Assembly (NCBI RefSeq): GCF_002262935.1 | Contig: NZ_NPIA01000009.1 | Span: forward strand, 18,087-82,086 | Direction: 5' to 3' | Origin: Lottiidibacillus patelloidae | Lineage (GTDB): Bacteria; Bacillota; Bacilli; Bacillales; SA5d-4 | DNA: 64,000 nucleotides | Shown here: piece by piece, positions 35,200 through 44,337 of the stretch | How the letters are laid out: each line of letters opens with the position of its first letter | How positions within the stretch are numbered: the first letter of the stretch is position 1 | Notes under the pieces: model-generated | What the model was told of the DNA's origin: nothing | The model's input: only the letters and a program-made list of their open reading frames with translations | The model's database searches: none | Position numbers and translations under genes: made by a program

Positions 35200-36432
35200 C
35201 TACTGTGCTTGCGAAGCTAGGTTAAATACCCTAAATACATACCATTGTTTTTGTGTTAAGTCATAATACATCGTGCACGCATATAATCCCATTCCATTTT
35301 CGTCTATAATATGGCCAGCGAATGTACTATAGTATTGTTCTTGCTTTGGTAAGCCGTATTCATTGTTTATTTCATGATTAGTAAATTCGTGAATATTTAT
35401 ATCATTGCTTTGGTCAAATAATCTAATAACTATCTTCCCTTTACCTGCATAATCATTAATAATTTCCTGAAATGTAGTTCTCATATATGGGGTAACATGT
35501 TTTAATATCGATACATCTTTCTTTTGAAAAGCTTCATTAAAACTTTCACTAAATTCTTCTGTTGCTAATTTGATATCACTTTTCACTTGTTCATTAACTG
35601 GAGAAAAGTAAAAACCTATTCTTCTTCTGTTGACTTTTTGCTCTTCTGAGATAACTTCTCCCCATGGGTATGATTTTTTAAAAGCAATTTTTGTTGTTCC
35701 ATCAGTCGGAATACCATATATTTTTTTGTTTGGTTCATCTAATATAATGTCTGTTTCTTTTCCATTTAGTAAAACAGTTGCCCCTAGTCCATTATATATA
35801 TCTAGCGTTACAGATTGAGTTTGAACTTTCGCATTTACAATTCTCTGATCATTCGCCAGTACCGGGGTAACGACAATCTCTTTTTTTGTTTTATAGTTTG
35901 ATATATATTCTGTCTTGTAAGTAACGTTAATTTCATATGTTTTTGGAAATAATGGACCACTTTTAACCTTGCCGTCTGTTTTAATATATAGCGTTTCCAC
36001 TCCTGTAATTTCAATCTCTTCTATATACTCATCTACTTCGAATTCAATATAATAAGGGTTTATTACAAAGGCATATTCTTCAAAGAAGAGCATTTTTTTC
36101 TTAGTTTTTATCGAAAGTAATTCGTGATTTTCTTTTTTAGTAATTGCGTCTAGTAAACTTTCCTTGTCTTTCTTAAAATTATCTAAGTATGATAGTAGAA
36201 TCTCTACATTTTCCTTCGTGATTTCCATATTAGGATGTTCTGATGATAACAAGCTTTGTAACTGATCTACATTACTTGTTATTAATGCTTCTTCTAACAT
36301 GGTCAATGATTTTTCTTTAGCATTCATCATCGTAGTAATGAAAAAGAAAACAAGTAATAGGAAGAGGGTAACAAAGATTTTAACGATTGTTTTATTTGAA
36401 ATGCTTTTTTTTATATAGTTAATCTCTATCAT
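35200..36432 (-). CDS. TcaA-like membrane protein (paralogue 3)
   Basis: A 410-aa relative with one membrane helix (about 18-38), LQSLLSSEHPNMEITKENVE, LFPKTYEINVTYKTEY, KSYPWGEVISEEQ and C-terminal YDLTQKQWYVFRVF. The ATG lies very close to its AAGGA, so the exact start is uncertain. Second gene of the array, 22 bases before the next. Confidence 0.74.
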   Translation of the reverse strand: MIEINYIKKSISNKTIVKIFVTLFLLLVFFFITTMMNAKEKSLTMLEEALITSNVDQLQSLLSSEHPNMEITKENVEILLSYLDNFKKDKESLLDAITKKENHELLSIKTKKKMLFFEEYAFVINPYYIEFEVDEYIEEIEITGVETLYIKTDGKVKSGPLFPKTYEINVTYKTEYISNYKTKKEIVVTPVLANDQRIVNAKVQTQSVTLDIYNGLGATVLLNGKETDIILDEPNKKIYGIPTDGTTKIAFKKSYPWGEVISEEQKVNRRRIGFYFSPVNEQVKSDIKLATEEFSESFNEAFQKKDVSILKHVTPYMRTTFQEIINDYAGKGKIVIRLFDQSNDINIHEFTNHEINNEYGLPKQEQYYSTFAGHIIDENGMGLYACTMYYDLTQKQWYVFRVFNLASQAQ

Positions 36433-36501
36433 TCCTTTTTGTTTTTATTATGAGAGAATTTTTGAAGGTGGTAGTAATTTTGATTATTGACCAAGCAGAC
36501 T

Positions 36502-37698
36502 CTAATCAAAGAAGTAGCTATATAATGGTAAGCTTTCATAATTAACGACATACCAAGTTTCTTCTTCTTCATTAAACACGAGGTAATAACGCTCATATCT
36601 ATCTATTTTTTTGCCAGCATATTTATACTTTTCATTTGTTCTCACTATAGCTGCAATTCCTTGTTCGGCAAATTGATAATCTTGTATTACTCTTACATCT
36701 TCAACTGAAAAACGATCAAGCTCTACATCGGTAGGGATGTCATGCTGCTCCATTAAGCTTTCTTCTGCAAGAATACTTTCTTGGTACATATGTTTTAACA
36801 TGGTAGCGTCTTTTTTCTGCCATGCTTTCAAGACACTTTCTGCGTATTCTGTAATGATTGAAGTTATTTGACTAGTAATCTGGGTATTGGCTGCTTCGAG
36901 ATTAATATATTCTTTACGATTAATGATTGGAATTTCAGGAGATACTACTTCTCCCCACGGAAACTTTTTTCCTACTGCAACAGTAACAGAACCGTCAAAT
37001 GGAACAGGTCCATATAGTTTTCCTGAATAATTACTAAATTTTATTTCTTCTCCAGTATCTTTTCCGTTAATGTAGATGGTTACATCATCAAAATTACTAT
37101 CAAGTGTAATAAAGCTTGTCGATTCAAGGTTAATATAAAAATGCTTTGATCGATGTGTTGGATCTAAGTTAATCGTTTGTTGTTCGGTAAAACTAATATC
37201 ATCGTTCGTAAGAATATGAAGCTTAACTACTATTATTGCTGGAATCATCGTTATTTTTTTATTTGGTGCTAAAAGTTGACCATTCCATTCTATCGCTTCT
37301 ATGTAATCTTCCACTCTAAAAGTCACTTCAATAGGTTTAATTTTTACGACATATTCCTTTTTAAAAGTTGATTTTTCTTCTTTTATTATTGTAAATGCGG
37401 GGTGGTCTAACGTTGCTGTATCGCGTTTTTCATTTACTTCTTTAATAAACAGTTGAAAGTCCGACTCACTACTGTACAAATAATCGATAAACGCAAGTAG
37501 TTCAGCATCAGAGTATATTTGACTTGAAGAAGCTAAAACAGATTGCAACAAAGTAACATCTTTCTTTTCGTACGCTTCAATAAGTGTATCAATCGCTTTA
37601 TCTTTCGAAACAAAACTACTTGTCATTGTCATTATTATAAAGAAACTACTAAGTATGATAGCTACCATTACAAATCTATTATTTCTAAAATGTTTCAT
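36502..37698 (-). CDS. TcaA-like membrane protein (paralogue 2, first of array)
   Basis: A 398-aa relative with one membrane helix (about 10-29), LLQSVLASSSQIYSDAE, MIPAIIVVKLHILTND, KKFPWGEVVSPE and a C-terminal segment ending EEETWYVVNYESL. AAGGAAG precedes the ATG. It heads the four-gene array and is the most divergent member in the C-terminal domain. The shared YPWG/FPWG motif supports common ancestry. Confidence 0.74.
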   Translation of the reverse strand: MKHFRNNRFVMVAIILSSFFIIMTMTSSFVSKDKAIDTLIEAYEKKDVTLLQSVLASSSQIYSDAELLAFIDYLYSSESDFQLFIKEVNEKRDTATLDHPAFTIIKEEKSTFKKEYVVKIKPIEVTFRVEDYIEAIEWNGQLLAPNKKITMIPAIIVVKLHILTNDDISFTEQQTINLDPTHRSKHFYINLESTSFITLDSNFDDVTIYINGKDTGEEIKFSNYSGKLYGPVPFDGSVTVAVGKKFPWGEVVSPEIPIINRKEYINLEAANTQITSQITSIITEYAESVLKAWQKKDATMLKHMYQESILAEESLMEQHDIPTDVELDRFSVEDVRVIQDYQFAEQGIAAIVRTNEKYKYAGKKIDRYERYYLVFNEEEETWYVVNYESLPLYSYFFD

Positions 37699-37802
37699 TT
37701 ATTCTTCCTTTCCATGTATCCCTAGAAATTAGACGACATAACGTGATGTTAAGTTTCAATAACATGTTTTTACACTTCGAGTATCTTTTTATCTTAAAAG
37801 GT

Positions 37803-37830
37803 AAAAAAATAAGTCACATAATATGTGACT
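37803..37830 (-). terminator. Terminator of the YusU-like gene
   Basis: Perfect stem AGTCACATA/TATGTGACT with a run of T on the minus strand, 50 bases past the stop codon. Confidence 0.82.
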
Positions 37831-37880
37831 AAAGAATCTTTGTGTATATTTTACCATATTTTAACTATACTAGTTTGCAA

Positions 37881-38132
37881 TTATTTGGCTTTATTATTTC
37901 GATGTTCTTGATTTAGTTTTTGAATTTCAAGAATCGCATTTTTAATATTTTCTTTCCCTTCAGGATATTGCTCATTCCAATGCTTCACTAATGCTGGCAT
38001 AGACTTTGAAATATACGTATAAAGTACCCAACTTTCAACTTTCCTCTTTAACTCTGGGTTAGCTTCTCCTAAAAGTAACTCCGTATATTTTTCAACTAAA
38101 CCATCCATTTGCTCTTCTAGTTGATCTGTCAT
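37881..38132 (-). CDS. yusU: YusU-like protein (DUF2573 type)
   Basis: An 83-aa soluble helical protein (MTDQLEEQMDGLVEKYTELLLGEANPELKRKVESW...) ending in a basic tail. GGAGGGGG precedes the ATG. Length and helical pattern match YusU/DUF2573 as I recall it. Function unknown. Confidence 0.7.
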   Translation of the reverse strand: MTDQLEEQMDGLVEKYTELLLGEANPELKRKVESWVLYTYISKSMPALVKHWNEQYPEGKENIKNAILEIQKLNQEHRNNKAK

Positions 38133-38229
38133 AATTATCCCCCTCCAAATTCAATTCCACCTTATTTACAATAGCACTAATTGAGGTAGGAAACAAAAAG
38201 AAAACAAGGCAAAATTCTACCTTGCTTTC

Positions 38230-38676
38230 CTATTTCGTATTGTTTTCCGCTAATTTCAAATAATGCTCTGCAGCTTTTTGCCACTGGATGATTTGTCTCA
38301 ATTGATTGCGAGATTTTCTTGGTATATTTCTTTCCATAATCTCTATGCCATCAACAACACCTTTATCTTGTCTTTGCGCGTTATTAATACAAGAGGTTAA
38401 CGTTTTGACAACCGTATCTGATTTATCACCATTTAATATCCGAATGACTGATCCGACCGCTGTAACACGATGATAAGACGCAGGAACTAAATGCTGATGC
38501 ATCTTCCCATTTCCTTTTAAATCCTTCGTTTCGTCAATATGAAAAAATTCACTACTTAAAGCACAAACCATCTGCTCCGCATAAAGACTGTAGTATAAGT
38601 TCATATAGACTTGTTGCCACTTTGGTGCTCGGTAGTCATAACTTTGAGGTGCATAGCTATTATATCCGTAATACAA
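38230..38676 (-). CDS. Hypothetical protein, 148 aa
   Basis: A soluble protein with a Tyr-rich N-terminus (YYGYNSYAPQSYDYR) and a helical core with conserved-looking SEFFHIDETKDLKG and QIIQWQKAAEHYLKL. A TTG at 38676 is preceded by GGAGG at ideal spacing, whereas the ATG at 38691 lies upstream of that GGAGG and has none. I do not recognise the family. The Tyr-rich start recalls spore-associated proteins, but that is only an impression. Confidence 0.6.
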   Translation of the reverse strand: MYYGYNSYAPQSYDYRAPKWQQVYMNLYYSLYAEQMVCALSSEFFHIDETKDLKGNGKMHQHLVPASYHRVTAVGSVIRILNGDKSDTVVKTLTSCINNAQRQDKGVVDGIEIMERNIPRKSRNQLRQIIQWQKAAEHYLKLAENNTK

Positions 38677-38775
38677 ATTCTTAACCTCCATTTCAATACA
38701 TAGTCAACTGCCTATGTATTAATGTATGCAAAGGTAAAAAAACGGTTAATCTTTTAAAAATTTATGTTTTCTTTG

Positions 38776-39765
38776 TTATATTTTATTTCTGAAAACAGAT
38801 AGAAAAGCCTTTCCATTTACTTTAATTACTTCAACATCTGTTAAGCACGTATAGGTTTTGTTTGAAGCTTTCTTTGTTATCACACCTAGTCCACCAAATC
38901 TATCCTCTTCGCTAAATATCTTTAATATTCTTTCCCTACCATTTCTCTGTTTACGGGATTGCTTTATTAAGCCAGTAGTAATTATATATAAGTTCTTATC
39001 ATTGTCTCCCTCACATAATATGACATCCCCTTTTTTGTATTGAATAACTTTATGATGTTTTGATATTTTAAATAATTGTTTTTCTGTAAACATTGGAAAT
39101 GATGTTTTAAGCCAATCATTGTAAGAGGATCTTAATTGAAGAATGAAAGCGATAGTTAAAGGGAGTGTTTCTAAAATATTATAGATAAAATGGATTTCAG
39201 CTCGTATAAAAGGTAACCCCCCGAGTATTAATCCACCTTGGGAAAGTAAACCAGGATCACCACTTACACCGGTTGTTAAGTAAACCCACATAATATAAGA
39301 ATGTTCGAATTGGTGCCATAACACTGCCACTGCGTTTATCCATAAGAAGATGTTTTTAGGAAACTTTTTTATTAAAAGAATGTTAAAAATTAATAATGCC
39401 GTATTCCATATAAAATGTATCCATTCTTGATCAAGTGCTCCAAAAATGCCATGGGCGTGTTCAGGTGGATAATATAAAAAATGAATTTGAATTATTTGTG
39501 CAATATGCTCCACAAAATGTCCACCTTGCATAAGGACAGTCATGTAAAATATCGTATACCATTTGTAATGTTTGTAACACCACTGCGCTTCAAACGCAAA
39601 GATAAATATCCATGGTGCTATCATCGTTAAAGCAATAAGCCATAAATGCCAACCATCTATTATACCTATTACTAATGCTCCAATTGTTGAAATTACAGAT
39701 AAAATTAATATATTTAACGGAATACGTTTAAATTTCACAAAGTCTAGTAAAGTTTTTATATTCAA
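38776..39765 (-). CDS. His-rich integral membrane protein fused to a cyclic-nucleotide-binding domain
   Basis: A 329-aa protein with about six or seven membrane segments in residues 1-212 and a C-terminal cNMP-binding-like domain (about 225-329: YKKGDVILCEGDNDKNLYIITTG). The membrane part carries paired histidines: GGHFVEHIAQ (His83, His87), HAH (103-105), EWIHF (117), WHQFEHSY (His151, His155) and EIHFIYN (His192). This spacing resembles metal sites of membrane di-iron enzymes, but I cannot assign a family. The start is a TTG with a weak site. Confidence 0.65.
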   Translation of the reverse strand: MNIKTLLDFVKFKRIPLNILILSVISTIGALVIGIIDGWHLWLIALTMIAPWIFIFAFEAQWCYKHYKWYTIFYMTVLMQGGHFVEHIAQIIQIHFLYYPPEHAHGIFGALDQEWIHFIWNTALLIFNILLIKKFPKNIFLWINAVAVLWHQFEHSYIMWVYLTTGVSGDPGLLSQGGLILGGLPFIRAEIHFIYNILETLPLTIAFILQLRSSYNDWLKTSFPMFTEKQLFKISKHHKVIQYKKGDVILCEGDNDKNLYIITTGLIKQSRKQRNGRERILKIFSEEDRFGGLGVITKKASNKTYTCLTDVEVIKVNGKAFLSVFRNKI

Positions 39766-39869
39766 TCACTCATTTCTAGTTAAATTTTCAATCCTCCTTT
39801 ATTTTATTAGTCGGACAAGCCCTATGTTCGTCCAATTTTCTCCAAAAAACCAGCAAATTCATTGATTCT

Positions 39870-40463
39870 TTACATTTCTTTTAAAACTATTACCTTTTTG
39901 ACAAAAGGAGAAATTAGATATCCGAAGGCAACTCCTATAACATTTAGTAGAAGGTCATCAATATCCAAACTTCCTCTTCTTGTGAAAAATTGCATGCATT
40001 CAATCAGCCCAATTACGCCGGTCGCTGTTAGTAACAGTTTTGTCATTGTTGCTTTTCCACTTACGTAGTAATAGTAAATGCCAAATGGAATAAATAATCC
40101 AATATTCGCGCTTATATTATAAAATGAAATTAAAAAATCTTGCTGTTCATACATGTAATAACGAATCGTATTAAACGGATATAAGTTATACATCCGCTCG
40201 CTATGTAGCGATGGCCTAAAAAATAGTAGAATGAATAGCCCTAAGGAATAAAAGGTAAATAAAGCATGAAAAACTTCTTTTGATAAAGTAATCTTTTCCT
40301 TTTTCAGCAAGTAAATAAAAAATACAACTAGACTAGAATAACAAAACCAGAGTACGAGCAAAACAGTATAGTGTAGGTACAATGTTAGTTCCGTCAGTAC
40401 TGGTAAAAATCCGAGGAATACAATTTGAGATAGTATTATAATAAGTAAAATCCCTTTATTCAT
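39870..40463 (-). CDS. VanZ-like membrane protein
   Basis: A 197-aa protein with about five membrane segments. The conserved VanZ-like part is NTIRYYMY...NIGLFIPFGIYYYYV...CMQFFTRRGSLDIDDLLLNVIGVAFGYL. The ATG at 40463 has AAGGA eight bases before it; an ATG at 40472 lacks one. VanZ confers low-level teicoplanin resistance in enterococci, but most homologues have no known role. Confidence 0.85.
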   Translation of the reverse strand: MNKGILLIIILSQIVFLGFLPVLTELTLYLHYTVLLVLWFCYSSLVVFFIYLLKKEKITLSKEVFHALFTFYSLGLFILLFFRPSLHSERMYNLYPFNTIRYYMYEQQDFLISFYNISANIGLFIPFGIYYYYVSGKATMTKLLLTATGVIGLIECMQFFTRRGSLDIDDLLLNVIGVAFGYLISPFVKKVIVLKEM

Positions 40464-40487
40464 AGCTTTCATCCTTACTTAGCAATT

Positions 40488-41756
40488 TTATATATGTACG
40501 TTTTCACTACTGATATTCGCATTCTCTTTTTTTATTAATAAGACAAATGAACTCGCTAACAAGCAAAAAATTCCAGCAAGAATAAATGCCCATGTGTATG
40601 AATTAAAAAGCTTATAAAATAATCCACCCGCAAAAGCAGCTACCGCTCCTCCGACTTGATGAGACGCAAAAATCCAACCGTAAACAATTCCACTCTTTTC
40701 AACTCCAAAAACTTGTCTTGTAATATTAACTGTTGGCGGAACTGTCGCAATCCAGTCTAATCCATAAAAAATTGAAAAAATGATTAAAAGCGTGAATGAA
40801 CCTTTCATCAGTGCGAATGGAAGTAATACGAGAGAAGCTCCTCTTAATAAGTAATACCAAAATAATAGCCAGCGGTTATCATAACGATCAGAAAGCCAAC
40901 CAGAAATTGTTGTTCCGATAATATCAAAAATCCCCATAAAAGAAAGTAAGGATGCTGCAGCTACAACTGTAATACCAAAACTAAAGCAATATGCTATAAA
41001 ATGTGTCCCTATTAAACCACTTGTCGATAAACCACAAATAAAAAAACTTCCTGCCAATAACCAAAATTCCTTCACTCTTAACGCGTCTTTTAATGTTTTA
41101 AAAGCAATGGTTATTGGATTATTTTTATTTGTTTTTGCTGATCTATTGCTTCCTTCTGTACGTCCATACGGAAGAAGACCAATTTCCTGTGGCGTGTTTC
41201 TCATAAAAAGTATAATGATAATAAACATGAAACTACTGACTATTAAGATTAAGCTAATAGCCCAACGCCACGAATAATTTTCTACGATATATGCTAGCAA
41301 AGGTAACAATATTAATTGCCCTGTCGCAGTACTTGCAGTTAAAATTCCGAGTGCCAAGCCTTTTCTTTTTTCAAACCAGTAATTTGCAACATACGGACTT
41401 AACACTGTTAAAAAAAGACCCGAGCCTAATCCGATAATAATGCCCCATATAATAATTAGATGCCAAGATTGGTCCATAAAATATGTGAGAAAAACACCAA
41501 CTATCAATGTCATCATGGCATAGACCATCATTTTCTTTAAACCAAGCACTTCTATCAAAGCTGCCATAAATGGTCCTGAAAATCCATATAAAAATAAACT
41601 TAAGGCAAAAGCCAAAGAAATCATTGAACGGTCCCAGCCAAACTCTGCTTCAAAGGGGACAATAAAAACTCCAGAGGAAGAACGTATAATCCCTGCAATT
41701 ATTATTGAAAAGAATGTTATAACTAATATAAACCAAGAAAAATGAATGCGCTTCAA
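40488..41756 (-). CDS. MFS transporter of the oxalate/monocarboxylate type
   Basis: A 12-segment major facilitator of about 422 aa with loop GLSGSGLFLTVLSPY-like and GWLSDRYDNRWLLFW between helices. Domain layout resembles the OFA/monocarboxylate group (OxlT-like); the substrate is not predictable. A TTG at 41756 follows GGTGA at good spacing; a TTG at 41771 has no site. Small gap to the VanZ-like gene. Confidence 0.75.
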   Translation of the reverse strand: MKRIHFSWFILVITFFSIIIAGIIRSSSGVFIVPFEAEFGWDRSMISLAFALSLFLYGFSGPFMAALIEVLGLKKMMVYAMMTLIVGVFLTYFMDQSWHLIIIWGIIIGLGSGLFLTVLSPYVANYWFEKRKGLALGILTASTATGQLILLPLLAYIVENYSWRWAISLILIVSSFMFIIIILFMRNTPQEIGLLPYGRTEGSNRSAKTNKNNPITIAFKTLKDALRVKEFWLLAGSFFICGLSTSGLIGTHFIAYCFSFGITVVAAASLLSFMGIFDIIGTTISGWLSDRYDNRWLLFWYYLLRGASLVLLPFALMKGSFTLLIIFSIFYGLDWIATVPPTVNITRQVFGVEKSGIVYGWIFASHQVGGAVAAFAGGLFYKLFNSYTWAFILAGIFCLLASSFVLLIKKENANISSENVHI

Positions 41757-41978
41757 TTCAATCACCAACAATTCAAATGGAATAATAATTTATTAACCTA
41801 CTAAGTACTATGATTAAAACAGAATAAAAAGACAATAGTAAATTTAATAAATTCCCTTTTTAAAAATTGAATGGTAATTAACAGGATATAGGGAGTCGAA
41901 AATTGAATTGGTGAGATAAGAAAGGTGATTTGTGTTTTAGTAAAGTAATAATTGTTTATTATAGCGGAGTACTATGTT
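41757..41978. other. Intergenic region, no gene seen
   Basis: About 220 AT-rich bases upstream of the MFS gene and downstream of the DUF3889-like gene. No clear reading frame or promoter seen. Confidence 0.4.
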
Positions 41979-42008
41979 AAACAAACGGAACAGAGGGACT
42001 GTTCCGTT
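41979..42008 (-). terminator. Terminator of the exported small protein gene
   Basis: Perfect 10-bp stem AACGGAACAG/CTGTTCCGTT with a short T-rich tail on the minus strand, just past the stop codon. Confidence 0.82.
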
Positions 42009-42324
42009 ATTGCGAAGTCTTTTCAAAACGAATTTCATACACTTCTTCTGTCTTTGGGTTAAATATAACGTGCACAATGATATCTTCTTTTTTACCATTA
42101 CTTTTCAGTTGAAAAGAGAAAGATTCCTCGACCTTTTCAGAAGAGATTTCTTTCCGACCATTATAGGTATATTCAGTAACTCCACTGTCCTTATAAACAA
42201 TTTGCGTTACTTTAATGGCAATTTCACCCCATTTTGCATAAGGCTTTTGAGCCTGAACAGCATTAGGAGCTATAACTGCAAATAATAATATACTTAATAA
42301 ACAACATACTTTAAGTAATTTCAA
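42007..42324 (-). CDS. Exported small protein (probable DUF3889)
   Basis: A 105-aa protein with a clear signal peptide (about 1-25, ending VQAQ) and a mature part beginning KPYAKWGEIAIKVTQIVYKDS, followed by beta-strand-rich sequence. The PYAKWG motif fits DUF3889 as I recall it. GGAGGT precedes the ATG. Function unknown. Confidence 0.7.
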   Translation of the reverse strand: MKLLKVCCLLSILLFAVIAPNAVQAQKPYAKWGEIAIKVTQIVYKDSGVTEYTYNGRKEISSEKVEESFSFQLKSNGKKEDIIVHVIFNPKTEEVYEIRFEKTSQ

Positions 42325-42453
42325 AGTGAACTACCTCCTTTTTTATAAAGTTCATATCTGTCTTTTAAACGTTAATGTTAATATTGGATTATATAAGATA
42401 AATTATACAATTTGTATCCTCTCATTAATAAATTAAGAAAAAGAGGTGAGGAC

Positions 42454-42873
42454 TTGGTTTGGGATAAAAAGACGTTACTACTTAGCTTACCCTATAAGTG
42501 TATTGCTTTATTTATAACATCTATCCTCAGCATTACGCTGTTGAAGGTTTTTAATTGGGACGTTCCAATATCAACAGAAACTTATTTGGGCTCTGTCCTC
42601 TTCGGAATGTTTTTCGGTGTATTTTTAGGCATTCCTTTTTCTTACATCATTGAATTTATTTTATATTTTATTAAAATTAACGATAAACTTTTCTATAGTA
42701 TAATACATGTATTTCTCCACACTATTGCAGGGTCCTTTTTACCGATAATCGGTAACATGTTTGGCTTCTTAACCGCTCTTCTTTATATATTATTACTTCA
42801 GAAATACTATAAAGCCTTTGCAGTCATCATCCTATTAAATGTTAGCACTACCATTATTCTTTTACTAATTTAG
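42454..42873 (+). CDS. Hypothetical four-helix membrane protein
   Basis: A 139-aa membrane protein beginning MVWDKKTLLLSLPYKC from a TTG at 42454 behind AGAGGTGAGG. A longer reading from 42412 would place this site inside the gene. It has four hydrophobic segments (about 15-35, 45-65, 78-100 and 105-135). A terminator follows. Confidence 0.6.
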   Translation: MVWDKKTLLLSLPYKCIALFITSILSITLLKVFNWDVPISTETYLGSVLFGMFFGVFLGIPFSYIIEFILYFIKINDKLFYSIIHVFLHTIAGSFLPIIGNMFGFLTALLYILLLQKYYKAFAVIILLNVSTTIILLLI

Positions 42874-42884
42874 ACCATTCAAAA

Positions 42885-42910
42885 GTTGCTGTTTTATCAG
42901 CAGCTTTTTT
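42885..42910 (+). terminator. Terminator of the 139-aa membrane protein gene
   Basis: Stem GTTGCTG/CAGCAGC (one G-U pair) followed by six T. Confidence 0.83.
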
Positions 42911-43026
42911 CATTATTTTTTGACGGCTAAATACCATTAAATACCACCCGTAATCAAGACTAAAAATAGCCCATTAAAACAATATTAACTAATGATTGAA
43001 CTAATTTTATAAAAGGAGGGAAGACG

Positions 43027-43311
43027 ATGAGTAAAAAATGGGTAAGTTCTATCTTAGTTGGATCTTTAGTAGCCCTAAACTTAGTAGGATGTAATATGGG
43101 CGATGATGATATCGGTCCAGACGATGATCACATTACACCTGTCAGATATAATAATGATGACAATCTAATGGATAATGATCTAATGGATGATGATTACCAA
43201 AGAGATATTCGTCAGCCTGGTGAAATGGATACGCCATTCAACATGGATGAAGAAGAGCCTGATTTAGATGAAGAACCTTCTGAGCAAAGAGAAGATAGAA
43301 GAGATTATTAA
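43027..43311 (+). CDS. Asp-rich small lipoprotein
   Basis: A 94-aa lipoprotein with lipobox LVGC (Cys22) and a mature part very rich in Asp, Glu and Asn (DDDIGPDDDHITP, NLMDNDLMDDD, DEEEPDLDEEP). GGAGGG precedes the ATG and a bidirectional terminator follows. Low complexity makes family assignment impossible. It may bind cations or act in the spore or cell envelope. Confidence 0.72.
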   Translation: MSKKWVSSILVGSLVALNLVGCNMGDDDIGPDDDHITPVRYNNDDNLMDNDLMDDDYQRDIRQPGEMDTPFNMDEEEPDLDEEPSEQREDRRDY

Positions 43312-43318
43312 TATAACA

Positions 43319-43354
43319 AAGCCCTCCTTTAGCAATGCTTTTAGGAGGGCTTTA
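43319..43354. terminator. Bidirectional terminator between converging genes
   Basis: 10-bp stem AAAGCCCTCC/GGAGGGCTTT with T-tail toward the plus strand. Confidence 0.88.
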
Positions 43355-43359
43355 TTTTA

Positions 43360-43740
43360 TTATTTTTTCAATTCTGGATTCATGTTATTTAAGTTATTCA
43401 TGTTATTCGTGTTATTCATGTTAAGATTTTTAATTGGTTGCTTTTGTTCTGGCGTTATTTCGTTAGCAAATTCATTAAATGACGGTTTTAATGGTTTCAA
43501 ATTCATGTTGCCATTTTGTATTTTGTTTTGAACATTACTTGCGATTTGTTGTATAGGATCAAAAATTCGATTCTGTTTACTTTTATTCGCTTTATATGCG
43601 GTAAAAGCTGCCGAAGCAAGGAGACCAATGATGGAGTATATGATTGTATTTCTATTGCTTTTTCTTTTAGTAAACATGTTTAACATTGACAAGGAATTTC
43701 TTTTATTAAATAACGCTGATAACCATCCTATATAATTCAT
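43360..43740 (-). CDS. Hypothetical membrane-anchored protein with Asn/Met-rich tail
   Basis: A 126-aa protein with one hydrophobic segment at about 32-49 (TIIYSIIGLLASAAFTAY), then a basic linker and a low-complexity C-terminus of Asn, Met and Leu (NLNMNNTNNMNNLNNM). No recognised family. A good ribosome site (AGGAGGTTAG) precedes the ATG. It converges on the Asp-rich lipoprotein gene. Confidence 0.6.
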   Translation of the reverse strand: MNYIGWLSALFNKRNSLSMLNMFTKRKSNRNTIIYSIIGLLASAAFTAYKANKSKQNRIFDPIQQIASNVQNKIQNGNMNLKPLKPSFNEFANEITPEQKQPIKNLNMNNTNNMNNLNNMNPELKK

Positions 43741-43824
43741 TTTAACTAACCTCCTAATAAAATTTGCGTCACTACTCTTAGTGTCTGTAAAGATAACCGC
43801 ATTATTATTGGAAATTTTTAAAAT

Positions 43825-43854
43825 AAAAAAGAACTTACCAAATGCGGTAAGTTC
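43825..43854 (-). terminator. Terminator of tmRNA
   Basis: Perfect 9-bp stem GAACTTACC/GGTAAGTTC with a T-run on the minus strand, 27 bases after the tmRNA 3' end. Confidence 0.9.
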
Positions 43855-43881
43855 CTATATCTTTCATTATTTGCTTATGTA

Positions 43882-44233
43882 TGGTGGAGACGGTGGGAGT
43901 CGAACCCACGTCCAAAGGCATTGCCACTTAAGCTTCTACGTGTGTAGTCGATATATTGGCGTTTCGCAATCGCATTTGCCTATCGACAGGCGTCAGCGAT
44001 GCTAGCCTGATTGAGCTCTTCCTTAATCCTCAGGCGGAGGATGTCCGGCGTATCCCACTGAAATGGGCCCTGACCCCGACTACATGGGCGATAGCGAGAA
44101 GGGCAGCTACGTTTATTAGGCAGCTAAAGCGTAATTATTTTTGCCAGTTATAGGCTTTGACGTTTTAACGAGGCCGATCCCCTCGACACGCAACTTAAGC
44201 TCAAACTACCCCTGTCGAATCCGTAACGCCCCC
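43882..44233 (-). ncRNA. ssrA: tmRNA (SsrA)
   Basis: Rescues stalled ribosomes and tags the nascent protein. The 5' end reads GGGGGCGTTACGGATTCGAC and the 3' end carries the tRNA-like T arm and acceptor ending CCACCA-type sequence (encoded CCA). The resume frame, GGC AAA AAT AAT TAC GCT TTA GCT GCC TAA, gives the tag GKNNYALAA (preceded by the charged Ala). The C-terminal ALAA is as expected for ClpXP recognition. smpB lies just upstream. Confidence 0.96.
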
Positions 44234-44337
44234 AGGATAGTATATAAGCTGTAATCGCTTATGAAGTTGTGATGTTGCTGACTTACAAACTTATTATAGC
44301 ATATGCATTCGCGAAAGTTAAATGACAATTTTTGTAA

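Noticed and set aside
37812..37830. AGTCACATA palindrome as an FNR/CRP box
   Set aside because: The TCACA and TGTGA halves point outwards, opposite to the FNR box, and a T-run follows, so it is a terminator.
43781..44153. Plus-strand frames over 43781-44153
   Set aside because: They overlap the tmRNA and its terminator, and have no coding features.
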